The position numbers and the translations under genes were made by a program. Shown piece after piece: positions 33,402 through 42,904 of a stretch of DNA of 64,000 bases. The stretch is from NCBI GenBank assembly GCA_002438405.1, contig DJOE01000006.1, positions 62,001-126,000 on the forward strand, given 5' to 3'. This DNA is from Cyanobacteria bacterium UBA6446 (GTDB lineage Bacteria > Cyanobacteriota > Vampirovibrionia > Gastranaerophilales > Gastranaerophilaceae). The notes beneath the pieces are model-generated. The model had not been told where the DNA came from, searched no databases, and was given only the letters and a program-made list of their open reading frames with translations. Each line of letters begins with the position of its first letter. Positions within the stretch are counted from its first letter, which is position 1.

Positions 33402-34001
33402 TTATAATTTCTTTATTACTTCCCAGTCTGGGAAATAATAAATTATAATCTTATCCCTTTCTTTGATTGTTGCTTGCCCTCCTTTAATAAAATTTGTCAA
33501 AGAACCTGTCGGAGGTAATGGGGTTAATAGCCATTTTAGTGGCAACACCCAGTATATCTTACTTTTTCCGGATTTGTGATAATCAGATAAAATTTTATCA
33601 AAATCAAGCGCAGGACTATCAAAATCTGTTAAATAAATCATTGCAGGAATTCCATTCATACCATTTGGAATCATAAAACCAACTCTTGCCTCAACAATAT
33701 CGTCTTTTGCTAAAAGTTTTTTACCTTTTAAATAAACATCATTTCTAACTTTTAATTTAATTACTTTATTTTCGTAAGTATTTTCATCTTTGGTCGAAAT
33801 TCTTTCACAAATTTGCAAAGGTATTGTAACTCTTGTTAGATTTGTAAAATCATATTCAATAGGAGTATAAGGATTTTCAAAATCTTTATTTTGCAAGAAT
33901 TTATCAACTAAGAAATCAGTTGATTCTGCAAATACGGAATTAAAAATTCCACAAATTAAAAGAATTAAAACTGTGCAAAATTTATTCATATTGAATCTCA
34001 T
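33402..34001 (-). CDS. Exported protein, unknown
   Basis: A 199-residue protein with a signal peptide (NKFCTVLILLICGIFNSVFA, cut before ESTDF). The mature part is beta-rich with basic patches (VIKLKVRNDVYLKGKKLLAKDDIVEARVGFMI) and a Pro-rich turn (PLKWLLTPLPPTGSLTNF). It may start at Met1 or at Met5 (MNKFC), neither with a clear ribosome-binding site; it overlaps the upstream gene by 20 bases, so coupling is likely. A perfect TTCCCAG/CTGGGAA hairpin (33420-33434) lies inside the last codons. No family is recognised. Confidence 0.65.
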   Translation of the reverse strand: MRFNMNKFCTVLILLICGIFNSVFAESTDFLVDKFLQNKDFENPYTPIEYDFTNLTRVTIPLQICERISTKDENTYENKVIKLKVRNDVYLKGKKLLAKDDIVEARVGFMIPNGMNGIPAMIYLTDFDSPALDFDKILSDYHKSGKSKIYWVLPLKWLLTPLPPTGSLTNFIKGGQATIKERDKIIIYYFPDWEVIKKL

Positions 34002-34671
34002 AATGGTAATTATATTTCAATTTATCTTCTAACATTTTTCGATTATTAATCGAATTTAATAAAAAATTCTGGTAGTAATCATTATGAATATATGCATTAT
34101 TCGTTAAAAAGTACGGATATTGTGTAAAAATTCGTTCATAAATGATAGCTAATCTTTTTGATGTCAAATTGTGCCTTGAAATAAAATCACTATTTTTCTG
34201 CGGGCATGTTTTAGCAATAAAAGTAATCAACCCAAGCGGATTATACCCTGCATTAACCATGAAATCGACAGCTTGTTTATCATAAAAAATTTCGTATTTC
34301 TTAGGCATAATTCTAGATTGTAAAGAATTCACAACAGGAATTGCAGAATTGTCATAAGATTTTACAGCTGCTGAAATCTTCATAGCTAAAAATGCTGCAA
34401 TTTCGTCATCATTCTCAGCATGCATATAATCATCATCATAAATTGTTATTTTATGACCTTTCGCACATGATTTTTTGAACTTTGTAGAATTTTCAAAACG
34501 GTAATTAAAAACAACAGGTTTATTAATTTTATTGCTATTTAGAATATTAAACCCAATAGAATCAATCTTTTTTTGAATATCAATCTCATGATTTATTGAA
34601 TTGTTATCTGTAGCAAAAGCATTTAAGCTAAATAACATTACAAAAAATATTGTCAAAAATAACTTTTTCAT
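33982..34671 (-). CDS. Degenerate M48-like exported protein (no HExxH)
   Basis: A 229-residue protein with a signal peptide (MKKLFLTIFFVMLFSLNAFA). Its frame follows that of periplasmic M48 metalloproteases such as BepA: NDDEIAAFLAMKISAAV at 87-103 stands where family members have DELAAVLAHEIAHV, and YEIFYDKQAVDFMVNAGYNP (126-145) where they have the EADRxGxxxMxxAGYDP segment. A final SRHNLTSKRLAIIYERI resembles the THPxTxxRI end. Both zinc His and the catalytic Glu are gone (Met97, Lys98, Ala101). It would be a non-catalytic chaperone-like relative. It follows ade by 8 bases. The homology is my reading of the pattern and is not computed. Confidence 0.6.
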   Translation of the reverse strand: MKKLFLTIFFVMLFSLNAFATDNNSINHEIDIQKKIDSIGFNILNSNKINKPVVFNYRFENSTKFKKSCAKGHKITIYDDDYMHAENDDEIAAFLAMKISAAVKSYDNSAIPVVNSLQSRIMPKKYEIFYDKQAVDFMVNAGYNPLGLITFIAKTCPQKNSDFISRHNLTSKRLAIIYERIFTQYPYFLTNNAYIHNDYYQNFLLNSINNRKMLEDKLKYNYHYEIQYE

Positions 34672-34679
34672 ATTTCACC

Positions 34680-36398
34680 TTATACAAATAAATTTGTAAT
34701 TTCAAATTTGCTTACATCAATAAGCCCTTTATCAGTAATTTTGATTTCCGGAATTACAGATAATGACAAAAATGCCATACTCATAAATGGATCATTTATT
34801 TTGCAACCAATAGCAGAAGCTGTTTCTTCCAAGGTTTTAAGCTTTTCCATTACAACTTCAGCCGACTCAACAGACATCAAACCTGCAATCGGAAGTTTCA
34901 ATTGCGCTAAGGTTTTACCATTTTCTACAATAATCTTACCACCTTGAGATTTTACAAGCTGATTAGCTGCATAATACATATCCTCATCATTCGTACCAAT
35001 AACAATCATATTGTGACTATCATGTGCAATTGTTGAAGCTATGGCACCTTTTTTGAACCCAAACCCTTTAACAAAACCTAAACCGATATTTCCTGAAGCT
35101 TTATGTCTTTCAATTACAGCAATTTTCAAAATATCATTATCAATATCAGAAGTAGCATAACCATTTTCGTTATGAACTTTTTCAATTGAAAGTTTTGTTA
35201 TCAATTGTTTTGGAATTACATTTATCACTTTGATTTCTGATTTATCTTTTGGAATTTTAATTTGGAAATCTTTTTTCTTTAATGGTTTGATATTGACAGA
35301 ACCACGTAATTCCGGTGGTTGAAATTCATTCATATCAATAGTCATTTTGCCATTTTTTGCAACAAGTTTTCCCTTTTTAAATACCATTGTTGGCTCAAAC
35401 TTTTTCAAATCCTTAAACACTGCAATATCAGCATTATACCCAGGGGCAATTGCGCCGGTATTTGGAATTTTGAAGTATTCTGCTGTGTTCAAACTTGCCA
35501 TTTGAATAGCTTTAATAGGGTCAACACCCATTTCTACAGCTTTTGTAACCATATTAGAAATATGTTTTTTCAAATGTTTTGGGTGTCTATCATCGGTTAC
35601 AAAAATACATTTTCTTGTCGTATATTTTTTTAATACCGGAATCAACGGTTCTAAATCTCTAGCACCGGTTGCTTCTCTTATCATAATATACATACCAAGA
35701 CGAATTTTTTCGATAGCTTCTTCCAGAGTTGTACATTCATGGTCAGATGCAACACCAGATGCAACATAGGCGTTCAACTCTTTACCTGACAAATTCGGAG
35801 CATGACCATCAACCCTTTTATGCTTATCCAGTCCTAATTTAATTTTGCTCAAAACCTCTTTATCACAATTTATTACCCCAGGGAAATTCATCATCTCAGC
35901 AACCCCAAGAACCCAAGGAGCATCAATCAAAAGAGCTAAGTCATAACAATTCAAATCAACACCTGAGGTTTCAAGTCTTGTTGCCGGAACACAAGACGGA
36001 AGCATAATATAAACATCTAAAGGCAAGTCCTTAGTCGCCTCTCTAATAAAACTTATACCTTGCAAACCCATAACATTAGCAATTTCATGAGGATCAGCAA
36101 CAACAGTAGTTGTACCAGACGGAATAACAAGTTTCGCAAACTCTGACGGCAACAACATTGCACTTTCCAAGTGTACGTGTCCATCAATAAATGATGGAGA
36201 TACATACGCACCTTTTAAATCAATTTCTTCTTTACCTTTATAACCTTTTGAAATTCCTGCAACTTTACCATCAGTAATTGCAATATCTGTTTCATAAATT
36301 TCTTCTGACAAAACATTTACCAATTTAGCATTTTTTAAAACTAAATCAGCCGGAATTTCACCAGTGTTAACCTTTATAATCTCTTCTAAACTTGCCAT
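34680..36398 (-). CDS. ade: Adenine deaminase
   Basis: This metal-dependent amidohydrolase converts adenine to hypoxanthine and ammonia. The 572-residue length is normal for the Ade/AdeC family. Visible features are FIDGHVHLESAML with the metal ligands His74 and His76, VVADPHEIANVMG at about 99-111, and DGHAPNLSGKELNAYVASGV. The C-terminal segment holds the Ade-specific FKKGAIASTIAHDSHNM (internal to the adenine-deaminase C-terminal domain). GGAAAGAAG is a workable ribosome-binding site. It lies between engB and the M48-like gene on the minus strand. Confidence 0.95.
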   Translation of the reverse strand: MASLEEIIKVNTGEIPADLVLKNAKLVNVLSEEIYETDIAITDGKVAGISKGYKGKEEIDLKGAYVSPSFIDGHVHLESAMLLPSEFAKLVIPSGTTTVVADPHEIANVMGLQGISFIREATKDLPLDVYIMLPSCVPATRLETSGVDLNCYDLALLIDAPWVLGVAEMMNFPGVINCDKEVLSKIKLGLDKHKRVDGHAPNLSGKELNAYVASGVASDHECTTLEEAIEKIRLGMYIMIREATGARDLEPLIPVLKKYTTRKCIFVTDDRHPKHLKKHISNMVTKAVEMGVDPIKAIQMASLNTAEYFKIPNTGAIAPGYNADIAVFKDLKKFEPTMVFKKGKLVAKNGKMTIDMNEFQPPELRGSVNIKPLKKKDFQIKIPKDKSEIKVINVIPKQLITKLSIEKVHNENGYATSDIDNDILKIAVIERHKASGNIGLGFVKGFGFKKGAIASTIAHDSHNMIVIGTNDEDMYYAANQLVKSQGGKIIVENGKTLAQLKLPIAGLMSVESAEVVMEKLKTLEETASAIGCKINDPFMSMAFLSLSVIPEIKITDKGLIDVSKFEITNLFV

Positions 36399-36477
36399 AT
36401 TATTATTCTTCTTTCCTATAATTTATATTGATTTATAGAAAATATTAATATCTTTATCTTAATATGTCAATGTTTTA

Positions 36478-37056
36478 TTATAAATTTTCTTGCATAAAAT
36501 AATTCAAAATTTTATCATTGTATCTGTTATCAACAGCACTGAATGGGAAAATTTCGCCCCCGAATTCTCTTTTCACATGGGCGATTGCAGATTGAATTTT
36601 ATTTTTTGAAATGCAATCGATTTTTGTAACCACAGTAATTATTGGTAATTCGTAAGTTAAAACCCATTCTCGCATTTGAAAGTCATTTTTTTGAATTTCA
36701 TGACGCGCATCAATAAGTTGAACCAAACTCGTAATTTGTTCTCTTTTTAACAAATATTCTTCTAAATATTTCTGCCACTTGTTTTGAGCTTCTGCAGAAA
36801 CTTTTGCATATCCATACCCCGGCAAATCTGCAATCATAAACTTATCTGAAAAATCAAAAAAGTTAATCAATCTTGTTTTCCCTGGAGTGTTTGATGTTCT
36901 TGCAAGTTTTTTATTATTAGCAAGCCCATTAATAAATGATGATTTACCAACATTAGATCGCCCAAGCAATGGAAACTCCGGTAGTTTAAAATCCGGACAT
37001 TGACTCAATTTTTCAGCACTAATTACAAATTTCGCATTCATATAAGGTCTTTTCAT
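36478..37056 (-). CDS. engB: Ribosome-biogenesis GTPase EngB (YsxC/YihA)
   Basis: EngB helps assemble the 50S subunit. The 192-residue protein has G1 GRSNVGKSSFINGL, G2 TSNTPGKT, G3 LPGYGYAKVS and G4 TKID, in the usual order for this compact family. Length is standard. Its ATG at 37056 overlaps the stop of the upstream 84-residue gene (ATGA), implying coupled translation. Confidence 0.96.
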   Translation of the reverse strand: MKRPYMNAKFVISAEKLSQCPDFKLPEFPLLGRSNVGKSSFINGLANNKKLARTSNTPGKTRLINFFDFSDKFMIADLPGYGYAKVSAEAQNKWQKYLEEYLLKREQITSLVQLIDARHEIQKNDFQMREWVLTYELPIITVVTKIDCISKNKIQSAIAHVKREFGGEIFPFSAVDNRYNDKILNYFMQENL

Positions 37057-37307
37057 TTAGAGGCCTTTTCTTTCTGTTCTTTTATTTTCTTTTTGTACAA
37101 AACCGTTTGAAATAAATTATACATCTTGTCATTATTTACAACCGTAAGTTGAGTTTTATTATTCACAAAATCAATATGAAAAGACGATTCTTTATTAAAA
37201 ATATTTGACTCTATATTCACAATTTGAAATAGCCCCTCAGTTAAAATACTAAGAGGCTCTTTCAAAAATGTTTCAAATGTTTTCCTTATGTCAAATTTTT
37301 TCTTCAT
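37053..37307 (-). CDS. Small basic protein, unknown
   Basis: An 84-residue basic protein (KKKFDIRKTFETFLKEPLS at the start, KKKIKEQKEKASK at the end). It has no signal peptide or membrane segment. Residues 20-65 look like a small alpha/beta fold. It is co-transcribed with engB (4-base overlap) and follows the TPR gene after 21 bases. No family is recognised. Confidence 0.6.
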   Translation of the reverse strand: MKKKFDIRKTFETFLKEPLSILTEGLFQIVNIESNIFNKESSFHIDFVNNKTQLTVVNNDKMYNLFQTVLYKKKIKEQKEKASK

Positions 37308-37328
37308 AATTGAATTAAAAATTCTAAA

Positions 37329-39131
37329 TTAAATTTTTTGCTGGAATACATTAATTCTTTGTTCAACTGCTGCTCTATCTGATGCATTTGGAGCTAAAGC
37401 TAAGTATTGAGTATAATATTTAACTGCACCCTCGTAGTTGCCTTCAGCTTCATAAGACTGAGCTTTCAACTTAGCAATTGATGGAGCATTGTGATAGAAG
37501 TCAATTGCTCTATTACAATATTCAATTGCAGAAGCATAGTTGCCTTCTTTGTATTGTCTTAAAGCAATTTCAAAGAATTCATTAGACTTCATTTCACATA
37601 AATCAATATAGTGAACACCGTTCAACGCAATTCTATTATCCGGATCAACCATTAAAACTTTTTGCAAAGCTTTTCTAGCAGTTCTGAATTGTTTATGTTG
37701 AACAAGAATTTCTGCTAAATATAATTCATCATCTACACTTGTTGCAAAATTGATTGCGTTTTCAAATGTATAAACAGCATCTCTTTCTTGGCCTAGAGAA
37801 AGATAAGCTTCACCTTTGATTACAGTATCCATCAAGCTATTGCTTGCAGATTGAATAATGTAATTAAGATTGTCTTGAGTCAATTCCATTTGGTGGGTAA
37901 TCTTACCTAACTTGATTTTTGCTAAGTGAAGTTTCAAATCGTTAGGAGTTCTTTGAATAGCTTCGTTAACATAATCGTAAGCTAAATATACATCTTTGTT
38001 AGTAGTGAAATCTTTACTATCAGCTGTATCTTTAGACATTTCGTAGTAAGTATTAGCTAAACCAATAATAGCATTGTTATTATAAGTTGCATCACCTAAC
38101 AATCTTGAATAATATTCAAGTGCTTGTTGATATTTCTTTGTTTCCAAAGACATATTTGCAACTCTATAGATACCCTCTTTGTAGTTAGGGTTCAAAATAA
38201 TTGCTGTTTTCAATTCTTCCATAGCGAATTCATGGTCAGATCTTCTTTCGTAAACTCCTGCCAAATTGATATATGGACGAGAGTTTTCCGGTTTTACATA
38301 AATTGCCTTTTTGAATGAATTGATTGCTGCAGGTTGGTTACCTTGTTTCAAATATAATTCACCTTGCAAGTTCCACGCAGGAGAAGAATTAGGATTGATG
38401 TGCAATGAGTGGTTTAACCAAGTCAATGCTTTTGTGTAATCCCCTCTTCTTGATTCAACTTGTCCCATGTGATACATAGAAGTTGGGTTGTGTGAGTTAC
38501 ACTTGATTGATTGCAAGTAATATTTTTCTGCTTGGTCTAAATCACCGTCTAACATTGCAATATTACCTAAGTTATCATAAGCAGGCGCAAATTGAGGATT
38601 GATTTTCAATGCAACTTTAAACAAATCTTGAGCATCTTTTTTATTGCCCAATTTCAAAGTTGCAACACCCATTGCGTTGTATGCTTGGTAATAAGTACTA
38701 TCTATGCCAACAGCAGTAACAAATTCTTTAATAGCTGCATTTGATAAATTTTGAATATTTTTAATATATTCAACGTCAGATGACGTTTCTCTCATTAAGT
38801 AAACTAAACCCTGAGCATAGTGAAGCTCTGCTTTTCTAGGGTATTTTTTCAATAATTTATCCAACTCTGATTGTGCAGGAGCCAATTTATACTGTTTTGC
38901 CATTGAAATCAACTGTAATGATTTTGCTTCCAAATCATTTGGATTTTTTGATAAAATATCTTTCAATTGTTGATCTGCTGTGTCATAATTGTTATATTCT
39001 ATCATTCTGCTGATATCAACATAACTTTTTGATACTTGAGCTTTAATAGGTTGAGCAGCAAACGAATGAGGTGCACAAAGAATACAAGATGTTAAAATCA
39101 TTGAAGTTACTAATAATTTTTTACAATTCAT
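37329..39131 (-). CDS. Exported TPR-repeat protein
   Basis: A 600-residue protein with a signal peptide (MNCKKLLVTSMILTSCILCA, cut near SFAAQP) and TPRs through most of its length. Clear repeats are AYNAMGVATLKLGNKKDAQDL, AYDNLGNIAMLDGDLDQAEKYY, SMYHMGQVESRRGDYTKALTW, AWNLQGELYLKQGNQPAAINS and the C-terminal ASIEYCNRAIDFY and YEGAVKYYTQYLAL. It is probably a periplasmic scaffold. It is the first gene of the minus-strand run that includes engB and ade. This is the second exported TPR protein in the window after the one at 15.8 kb; the two are not obviously duplicates. Confidence 0.88.
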   Translation of the reverse strand: MNCKKLLVTSMILTSCILCAPHSFAAQPIKAQVSKSYVDISRMIEYNNYDTADQQLKDILSKNPNDLEAKSLQLISMAKQYKLAPAQSELDKLLKKYPRKAELHYAQGLVYLMRETSSDVEYIKNIQNLSNAAIKEFVTAVGIDSTYYQAYNAMGVATLKLGNKKDAQDLFKVALKINPQFAPAYDNLGNIAMLDGDLDQAEKYYLQSIKCNSHNPTSMYHMGQVESRRGDYTKALTWLNHSLHINPNSSPAWNLQGELYLKQGNQPAAINSFKKAIYVKPENSRPYINLAGVYERRSDHEFAMEELKTAIILNPNYKEGIYRVANMSLETKKYQQALEYYSRLLGDATYNNNAIIGLANTYYEMSKDTADSKDFTTNKDVYLAYDYVNEAIQRTPNDLKLHLAKIKLGKITHQMELTQDNLNYIIQSASNSLMDTVIKGEAYLSLGQERDAVYTFENAINFATSVDDELYLAEILVQHKQFRTARKALQKVLMVDPDNRIALNGVHYIDLCEMKSNEFFEIALRQYKEGNYASAIEYCNRAIDFYHNAPSIAKLKAQSYEAEGNYEGAVKYYTQYLALAPNASDRAAVEQRINVFQQKI

Positions 39132-39220
39132 GTTTTCTCCTACTCTTTAGCTTAAAACTATTCTAAATCTAATAAAAATATTGTATAATAGTTAACAGAA
39201 AAAGGCAATAGGGTAAATAG

Positions 39221-40135
39221 ATGGTATTAAACATAGAATCAAAACAGGATTTAGAAGATTTTAAGTCATATATTTTAGTAGAAAAAAACTTCTCTAAACA
39301 CACCGCAAAAGCTTATTATTCCGATATTTTGAGTTATTTGATATGGCTTGATAACGAGAGGTGTGAAGATGTGAATTTCCCTAAAGTAAGGGAATATCTA
39401 CACTTTATGCAGAAATTTAATTACAAAAAAACAACAATTGCCCGCAAGATAGCGTCCATAAGGACTTTCTATAAATATCTGCATAGGGAGAAAAAAATTG
39501 ATGCAAATCCTGCTCAAAATTTAATATCCCCTAAACGACCGAAATCTTTACCAAAATTCCTCACAACGGAGGAGATAGAACAAATTTTAAGTAATATTAA
39601 TATAGATACTCCAGCAGGATACAGAAATCGTGCGATTTTGGAACTTTTATGGGCAAGTGGAATGCGTGTTTCTGAACTTAGCGGATTAAATTTTGAAAAC
39701 CTTAATCTTGAACATAACGAAATAACTGTTTTTGGTAAAGGTTCAAAAGAAAGAATTATTCTAATTACTGATAGAGCCAAAAACTACTTGCAAGGCTATA
39801 TTGACTATGCACGACCTCTAATAGCACAAGAATATAATCATGACCCCATTACAGACTCTTCTCCTGTTTTTATAAATAAAACAGGATACAGACTTCAAAC
39901 TCGAATGATTAGAAATGTCATAAATGATATTGTCGAAAAAATTGAGTTACCTAAAAAAGTTACACCACACATGTTTAGACATAGTTTTGCTACACATTTG
40001 ATTGAAAACGGTGCAGATTTAAGAGTTGTCCAAGAACTTTTGGGACACGCAAGTATTTCCAATACGCAAATATACACTCACATATCAATGCAACACATGA
40101 AAGAAGTTTACAACGAAACTCACCCAAGAGCTTAA
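39221..40135 (+). CDS. Tyrosine recombinase XerC/XerD
   Basis: Xer recombinases resolve chromosome dimers at dif. The 304-residue protein has an N-terminal SAM-like core-binding domain (about 8-95) and a C-terminal catalytic domain. All catalytic residues are present: Arg149 (ASGMRVSEL), Lys173 (FGKGSKER), His250 and Arg253 (HMFRHSF), His276 (LLGHAS) and the nucleophile Tyr285 (IYTHIS). It is a single gene among housekeeping genes, with no attachment site or phage gene nearby, so a chromosomal Xer is more likely than an integrase. XerC and XerD cannot be told apart from this sequence alone. Confidence 0.93.
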   Translation: MVLNIESKQDLEDFKSYILVEKNFSKHTAKAYYSDILSYLIWLDNERCEDVNFPKVREYLHFMQKFNYKKTTIARKIASIRTFYKYLHREKKIDANPAQNLISPKRPKSLPKFLTTEEIEQILSNINIDTPAGYRNRAILELLWASGMRVSELSGLNFENLNLEHNEITVFGKGSKERIILITDRAKNYLQGYIDYARPLIAQEYNHDPITDSSPVFINKTGYRLQTRMIRNVINDIVEKIELPKKVTPHMFRHSFATHLIENGADLRVVQELLGHASISNTQIYTHISMQHMKEVYNETHPRA

Positions 40136-40145
40136 AAATAAAAAA

Positions 40146-40631
40146 CTAAATTAATACAACTTCTTTAGTCTTTAATGTTTCAGGAACATTGATAACTCTT
40201 TGATTTGAGCTACCAATCCATTTCAAGCTATTATCTTTCAATGCTTCAACAAATTCGCCTTCTGCAATGACATCAATATCACTTAGTCCTTCAAGGTCAC
40301 AAATTTCTTCCCAAGTATAACCTGTATAAAGCCACACAGTTTTATCTGGAAAAAGTTCCTTACATTTTCTAGCCAATCTGAAAACTTCACTTCTGTTGTT
40401 CGGAAACAAAGGATCACCACCACTAAACGTAATACCTGAAATATATGGTTTGTCCAAAGCTTCAAATAACTCTTCTTCAGCAGTATTATCAAATGGAAGT
40501 CCACCTTTTTCGTCCCAAGTTATTGGATTTTGGCAGCCTTTGCAATGGTGATTGCAGCCTGCGACCCACAAAACAACTCGCAAGCCATCACCATTCAACA
40601 TATCTTCTTTTGTAATATTGTGATAATTCAT
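40146..40631 (-). CDS. nrdG: Anaerobic ribonucleotide reductase activating protein
   Basis: NrdG is a radical-SAM enzyme that uses a [4Fe-4S] cluster and S-adenosylmethionine to form the glycyl radical on NrdD. The 161-residue protein has the cluster motif CNHHCKGC (Cys26, Cys30, Cys33), preceded by DGLRVVLWVAG, and the SAM-binding TFSGGDP. Length is normal. Its ATG overlaps the nrdD stop by one base (TAATG). Confidence 0.96.
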   Translation of the reverse strand: MNYHNITKEDMLNGDGLRVVLWVAGCNHHCKGCQNPITWDEKGGLPFDNTAEEELFEALDKPYISGITFSGGDPLFPNNRSEVFRLARKCKELFPDKTVWLYTGYTWEEICDLEGLSDIDVIAEGEFVEALKDNSLKWIGSSNQRVINVPETLKTKEVVLI

Positions 40632-42904
40632 TACATACTTACCCTATCTTTAATCTCTTCCATTTTTGCGGCATTAAGACGAGTATCACCTTTAACTCTT
40701 GAATATGATAAATAACCGTTCATTCTGTCAATTTTTGTAAGGTTTTTACTTCCGCATTTTGGACAAACGTCCATATTCAATTCTTCGTGTCCGCAATCAT
40801 CACAGTAAGATAATGATAAGTTTACACCTTCATAGAAACCTTTATCCATAGCTCTTTTGATAAGTGTTTCAATTGCTTTTGTATTGTAAGAAATTGGATA
40901 TTTTACATATTGGATTTTACCACCGTTCAGCAATTCCCAGAAACGACCCTCTAAATCTTGTTTTTGAGCAGGTCCGATTTTTTCTGTAACGTGGCAGTGG
41001 AAACTGTTTGAAACGTATCCTCTATCAGAAACTTTATCAACTACACCAAATTTCTTACGGAATTGTTTAACTTGTAAACCGCAAAGATTTTCAGCAGGAG
41101 TTCCGTAAATTGCATAAAGATATCCATCTTCTTTCTTGAATTCATCAACTTTTTTGTTAATATATCTCATTACTTCAAGAGCAAATTCACCGTCTTCTAC
41201 TAGTGATTTGTGGTTATAAATTTCTTGCAATTCATTCAATGCAGTAATACCGAATGAAGCAGTTGAAGATTTCAATACCGGTTTAATTTTGTCATGAAGA
41301 CCCAAATGTCCACCGTAGAAACCACCCTCACAGAATCCTAACGGATTAATTGAAGCTCTCATTTCACCCAAGTAATCATAAGTACGTTTGTGAAGATTTC
41401 TAATCATTTCCATATAGTAATCAAGAACTTCATAAAAATCTTTACCCTCTTTTTGAGCTTTTGCATAAATCATTGGCAAGTGTAAGCTGATTGCACCAAT
41501 GTTAAATCTACCTACAAATACCGGTTTGTCATTTTCATCTGCTGGGTGTTCGCCACCTCTTTCATACCAAGGAGAAAGAAATGCTCTACAACCCATTGGA
41601 GAAACAACTCGTTTATATTTTTTGTACATGCTTGCAATGTAGCCCTCACCAGTTAATGACAACCAATCTGGATACATTGATTTTTTAGAACATTCAACAC
41701 CTGCGTCAAATAGTTCTTCAAGTTCACAACCTTTTCCGTGCAAGTCTTTGTCATACAAGAAAACAATTTTAGGGAATAATACAGGTTTTTTGTTACCTTT
41801 TTTACCTTGTCCTTCTTGTCTTACTTTCAACATCATTAATGATGCCATTTTTTCAAACTTGCCTGTTCCAAGACCCATAGTCACTGTAATGAACGGATAA
41901 TCACCACGGCTAGAAGCTACAGTATTGAATTTGTATTCCCAACCTTGAAAACCGTCATGTAAGTCATTTTTAACATCTTCGACAGCAGCTGCATCAGCTT
42001 TTTCTGGAGATAAGCCAATATTGATATATCGTTGATAATGTTTGTCATAAGTTTTTTGAGCATAAGGAGCCAAAATCTTATCAACTTCTGGAACAGTAAA
42101 GCCTCCATATTGTTGACTCGCTGCAGCCATTACGATATCACCGATTACATCAAAAGCAACCTCTAATGTTTTTGGTTCGTTATACCAAAGGTTACCCATT
42201 TCAAAGCCACCTTTTAAAACATTGGCAACATCAAATAAGCAACAGTTCATTGTGTCACGTCTTGCTGACATATCGTGAATGTAAATATAACCATCACGAA
42301 CTGCTTGAAGTTCCGGTACAGTTAAGAAGAATTTTTTATACAATTCTTTGTTTAACTGGTTAAAAATCAATGATCTTTTTGTAGATACCAAAGCAGAATC
42401 GGCATTTGAATTTTCTTTATCACCGATGTACATAATTCTTTGGCTTTCTTGATAAACTTTATCTAACATATTTACAAAATCTATTTTATAATCTCTGTAG
42501 TTTCTATAACTTTTTGCAACTTTTGGATTAATATTTTCCAAAGCATTTTCTACAACACAATGCATTTTGAAGATTTCAATTTTTTGTTGTTTAGTATCTA
42601 ATACACTTTTATTAACGAAATTACAAATTTCTTCAATATCTTTGTCACTTAAATCAACAAGCATTCTTGCTGCAGATTTTTTAACAGCAGAAATAACTTT
42701 TTGAATATTATAATCTTCTTCTGTTCCGTCTTTTTTAATAACCTTTACATTATTAAGGTTAATTTTAGGCGAAATACCTATAACTTTACCCATTGGATTC
42801 ACCGCCTCAAGAGATCTTGGCTTACTAACAGCCGAATTATTTTTAACTTCCCCCAAATTAGAAGTTTTAATATTTAAAACATTCCCATCTTTTAAATTTT
42901 GCAT
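40631..42904 (-). CDS. nrdD: Anaerobic ribonucleoside-triphosphate reductase
   Basis: NrdD is the oxygen-sensitive class III enzyme that reduces ribonucleoside triphosphates using a glycyl radical. The 757-residue protein has an N-terminal ATP-cone (about 50-140; VIKKDGTEEDYNIQKVISAV), the central barrel with RRDTMNCCLFDVANVL, a C-terminal Cys4 zinc site (CDDC and CPKC) and the radical loop RMNGYLSYSR with the radical Gly at 730. AAAAGGAG precedes the ATG at 42904. A long leader with a stable hairpin lies upstream. The presence of nrdDG marks an organism that can replicate without oxygen. Confidence 0.97.
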   Translation of the reverse strand: MQNLKDGNVLNIKTSNLGEVKNNSAVSKPRSLEAVNPMGKVIGISPKINLNNVKVIKKDGTEEDYNIQKVISAVKKSAARMLVDLSDKDIEEICNFVNKSVLDTKQQKIEIFKMHCVVENALENINPKVAKSYRNYRDYKIDFVNMLDKVYQESQRIMYIGDKENSNADSALVSTKRSLIFNQLNKELYKKFFLTVPELQAVRDGYIYIHDMSARRDTMNCCLFDVANVLKGGFEMGNLWYNEPKTLEVAFDVIGDIVMAAASQQYGGFTVPEVDKILAPYAQKTYDKHYQRYINIGLSPEKADAAAVEDVKNDLHDGFQGWEYKFNTVASSRGDYPFITVTMGLGTGKFEKMASLMMLKVRQEGQGKKGNKKPVLFPKIVFLYDKDLHGKGCELEELFDAGVECSKKSMYPDWLSLTGEGYIASMYKKYKRVVSPMGCRAFLSPWYERGGEHPADENDKPVFVGRFNIGAISLHLPMIYAKAQKEGKDFYEVLDYYMEMIRNLHKRTYDYLGEMRASINPLGFCEGGFYGGHLGLHDKIKPVLKSSTASFGITALNELQEIYNHKSLVEDGEFALEVMRYINKKVDEFKKEDGYLYAIYGTPAENLCGLQVKQFRKKFGVVDKVSDRGYVSNSFHCHVTEKIGPAQKQDLEGRFWELLNGGKIQYVKYPISYNTKAIETLIKRAMDKGFYEGVNLSLSYCDDCGHEELNMDVCPKCGSKNLTKIDRMNGYLSYSRVKGDTRLNAAKMEEIKDRVSM

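Noticed and set aside
39221..40135. Phage or integrative-element integrase
   Set aside because: Short Xer-type protein without arm-binding domain, with no tRNA target, attachment repeats or mobile genes around it.
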